This document shows, piece after piece, positions 5,213 to 6,360 of a stretch of 6,360 bases of DNA. Position numbers and translations under genes: made by a program. Source of the stretch: CAZDBA01 sp964503615 (GTDB lineage: Bacteria; Planctomycetota; Planctomycetia; Pirellulales; Pirellulaceae); NCBI GenBank assembly GCA_964503615.1, contig CAZDBA010000214.1, positions 1 through 6,360 of the forward strand, in the 5' to 3' direction. Within the stretch, counting starts at the first letter, position 1, and each line of letters starts with the position of its first letter. The notes beneath the pieces were generated by a model. The model saw only the letters and a program-made list of their open reading frames with translations. It was not told where the DNA came from and did no database searches.

Positions 5213-5258
5213 ATATAGGCGACACGCATATCCTTACTCTCTGTCACGTGGTAATTGA

Positions 5259-6360
5259 ATGTTCAGTAATCTTTGTTTCCGTTGTATCTGTTTTGTGCTC
5301 GTAAGTTCAACGACGTTAAGTGCGAACGATTTTGATGTCGCTGCTTTACAAAAGAAGATCTATTCCACAATCGAGTCCGTATCGCCAGCCGTGGTGTCTA
5401 TTTCATCAGCGAATAGACCCGAAGTGGGGTTGTTTAGTGGAGTGATTGTCAGCAAAGAGGGCCACGTTCTGTCCGCCGGACACGCGGTACAACCGGGCCG
5501 GGATTATCAGGTATTGCTTCCCGACGGCCGCCGCTTTGATGCTCGTGGCAAAGGATCAAACTCGGTAGCGGACTGTGCGCTGCTGCAAATTACATCCGAC
5601 TTTGATGACCTGCCGTACGCTCAGATGGGGGAATCGAAATCGCTAGTGCAAAATCAACCTTGCCTAAGCATCAGTTACCCTGGTGGCCAAAAGGCGCGAC
5701 TGGCTCCTGTGGTTCGGTTTGGCCGCCTTGCCCGAGACGGCGGCGGTACCAGAATGCTGCAATCAACTGCACTCATGGAACCTGGAGATTCAGGCGGACC
5801 ACTTTTTGATCTCGACGGCCGTGTGATTGGTATCCACTCTAGGATCACGGATGACATGGAGCAAAACTTCGAAGTCCAAATCGACACCTTCAAGAAGTTT
5901 TGGAATGAACTGAACCGTGAAAAGCGTTTTACTCAATCAGGTCCAAGCGTTCCAGCGCTGGGATTTCGGGGCTCCGAGGATGCGGAAACGGGAGTCACCG
6001 TTGGTAGGTTCGAAGCTGATAGTCTTGCGGAAAAGCATGGGGTCAAAACGAATGACGTCATCGAATCGGTGCATGGTATGGAAACCACATCCTTGCAAGC
6101 CTTACGAGAGGCTATGGTTGCCGCGAGAGATGAAGATGTACAAGAGATCGTCGTACAAATCCTGCGTGGAGAAGAGAAAATTGAACTCAAAATCCCTTTC
6201 GAGATTGTCGATGATGCCGCACCTGAAGTTGAGTTGCCCGATTACGGGGACAAGGAGTTTGCCGAGCCAACAGGGTTTGAGCAGCTTGCCAACTTGCCGG
6301 AGGAATTTTCCGACTTGGAATCTGAATTAGACGATGCCTGTGTTGATATTTCGAGCACAC
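5259..6360 (+). CDS. Exported trypsin-like serine protease with PDZ domain (HtrA/DegP-like), 3' end cut by window
   Basis: From ATG 5259 the frame stays open for 367 codons to the window edge. The N-terminus MFSNLCFRCICFVLVSSTTLSA is a signal peptide, likely cut at SA|ND (residue 22). Residues about 34-215 form a chymotrypsin-fold protease with a complete triad: His75 in VLSAGHAV, Asp105 in VADCALLQI and Ser178 in EPGDSGGPLF. Residues about 232-314 form a PDZ domain (ALGFRG, AEKHGVKTNDVIESVHGMET, VVQILRGEEKIELKI). An acidic segment (EVELPDYGDKEFAEP) follows. Such proteins degrade or guard misfolded proteins outside the cytoplasm. Oddities: DCALL in place of the usual DLALL, and two Cys in the hydrophobic core of the signal peptide. 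The last residues, ACVDISST, resemble AVVSISSA at the start of the protease domain, hinting at a second such domain beyond the edge. No Shine-Dalgarno site is clear. The other long frames here (for example 5917-6330) are shadows. Confidence 0.9.
   Translation, partial: MFSNLCFRCICFVLVSSTTLSANDFDVAALQKKIYSTIESVSPAVVSISSANRPEVGLFSGVIVSKEGHVLSAGHAVQPGRDYQVLLPDGRRFDARGKGSNSVADCALLQITSDFDDLPYAQMGESKSLVQNQPCLSISYPGGQKARLAPVVRFGRLARDGGGTRMLQSTALMEPGDSGGPLFDLDGRVIGIHSRITDDMEQNFEVQIDTFKKFWNELNREKRFTQSGPSVPALGFRGSEDAETGVTVGRFEADSLAEKHGVKTNDVIESVHGMETTSLQALREAMVAARDEDVQEIVVQILRGEEKIELKIPFEIVDDAAPEVELPDYGDKEFAEPTGFEQLANLPEEFSDLESELDDACVDISST

Noticed and set aside
5917..6330. Plus-strand 137-codon frame
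   Set aside because: It overlaps the serine protease frame, which carries clear PDZ features; the frame is rich in Arg/Ser/Lys as expected for a shadow.

Overview
The window looks like chromosomal DNA of a planctomycete, probably of the Pirellulales/Rhodopirellula type. This is inferred from gene content: a CotH-like kinase with a signal peptide, an EF-hand and Gly/Pro/Arg-rich stretches; a secreted jelly-roll protein; a trypsin-like/PDZ protease; mostly weak or absent Shine-Dalgarno sites; moderate GC with AT-rich gaps. No 16S or marker gene is present, so the placement is not firm. No tRNA, rRNA, CRISPR array, insertion sequence or phage gene was seen.

Layout. 1-42: possible last codons of an upstream plus-strand gene. 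379-1467 (+): M28-family zinc peptidase with all expected metal ligands and no signal peptide. 1569-2306 (-): secreted protein with an acidic linker and a concanavalin/DUF1080-like beta-sandwich, convergent with the peptidase; the two share an elaborate hairpin terminator (1473-1536). 2653-3039 (-): small secreted Pro/Thr/Ser-rich protein of unknown function, followed by a 27-bp perfect palindrome (2554-2580). 3365-5026 (+): secreted CotH-like kinase, divergent from the small protein across a 325-bp gap. 5259-6360 (+): exported trypsin-like serine protease with a PDZ domain, open at the right edge; it is a real gene running off the window.

How the genes relate. Four of the five main products carry a signal peptide, so the region is concerned mainly with periplasmic or extracellular functions, but nothing shows a shared pathway. 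Each gene appears to be its own transcription unit, since terminators and promoters separate them.

The most noteworthy signals are regulatory. A near-consensus sigma-54 (-24/-12) promoter on the minus strand (3181-3196) drives the small Pro-rich protein, and its predicted leader holds a hairpin and two exact copies of a 13-bp word. The hairpin regions at 1473-1536, 3061-3104 and 5040-5089 share a design in which one arm has two or more alternative pairing partners. No multi-gene novel system (defence island, biosynthetic cluster, mobile element) could be supported.
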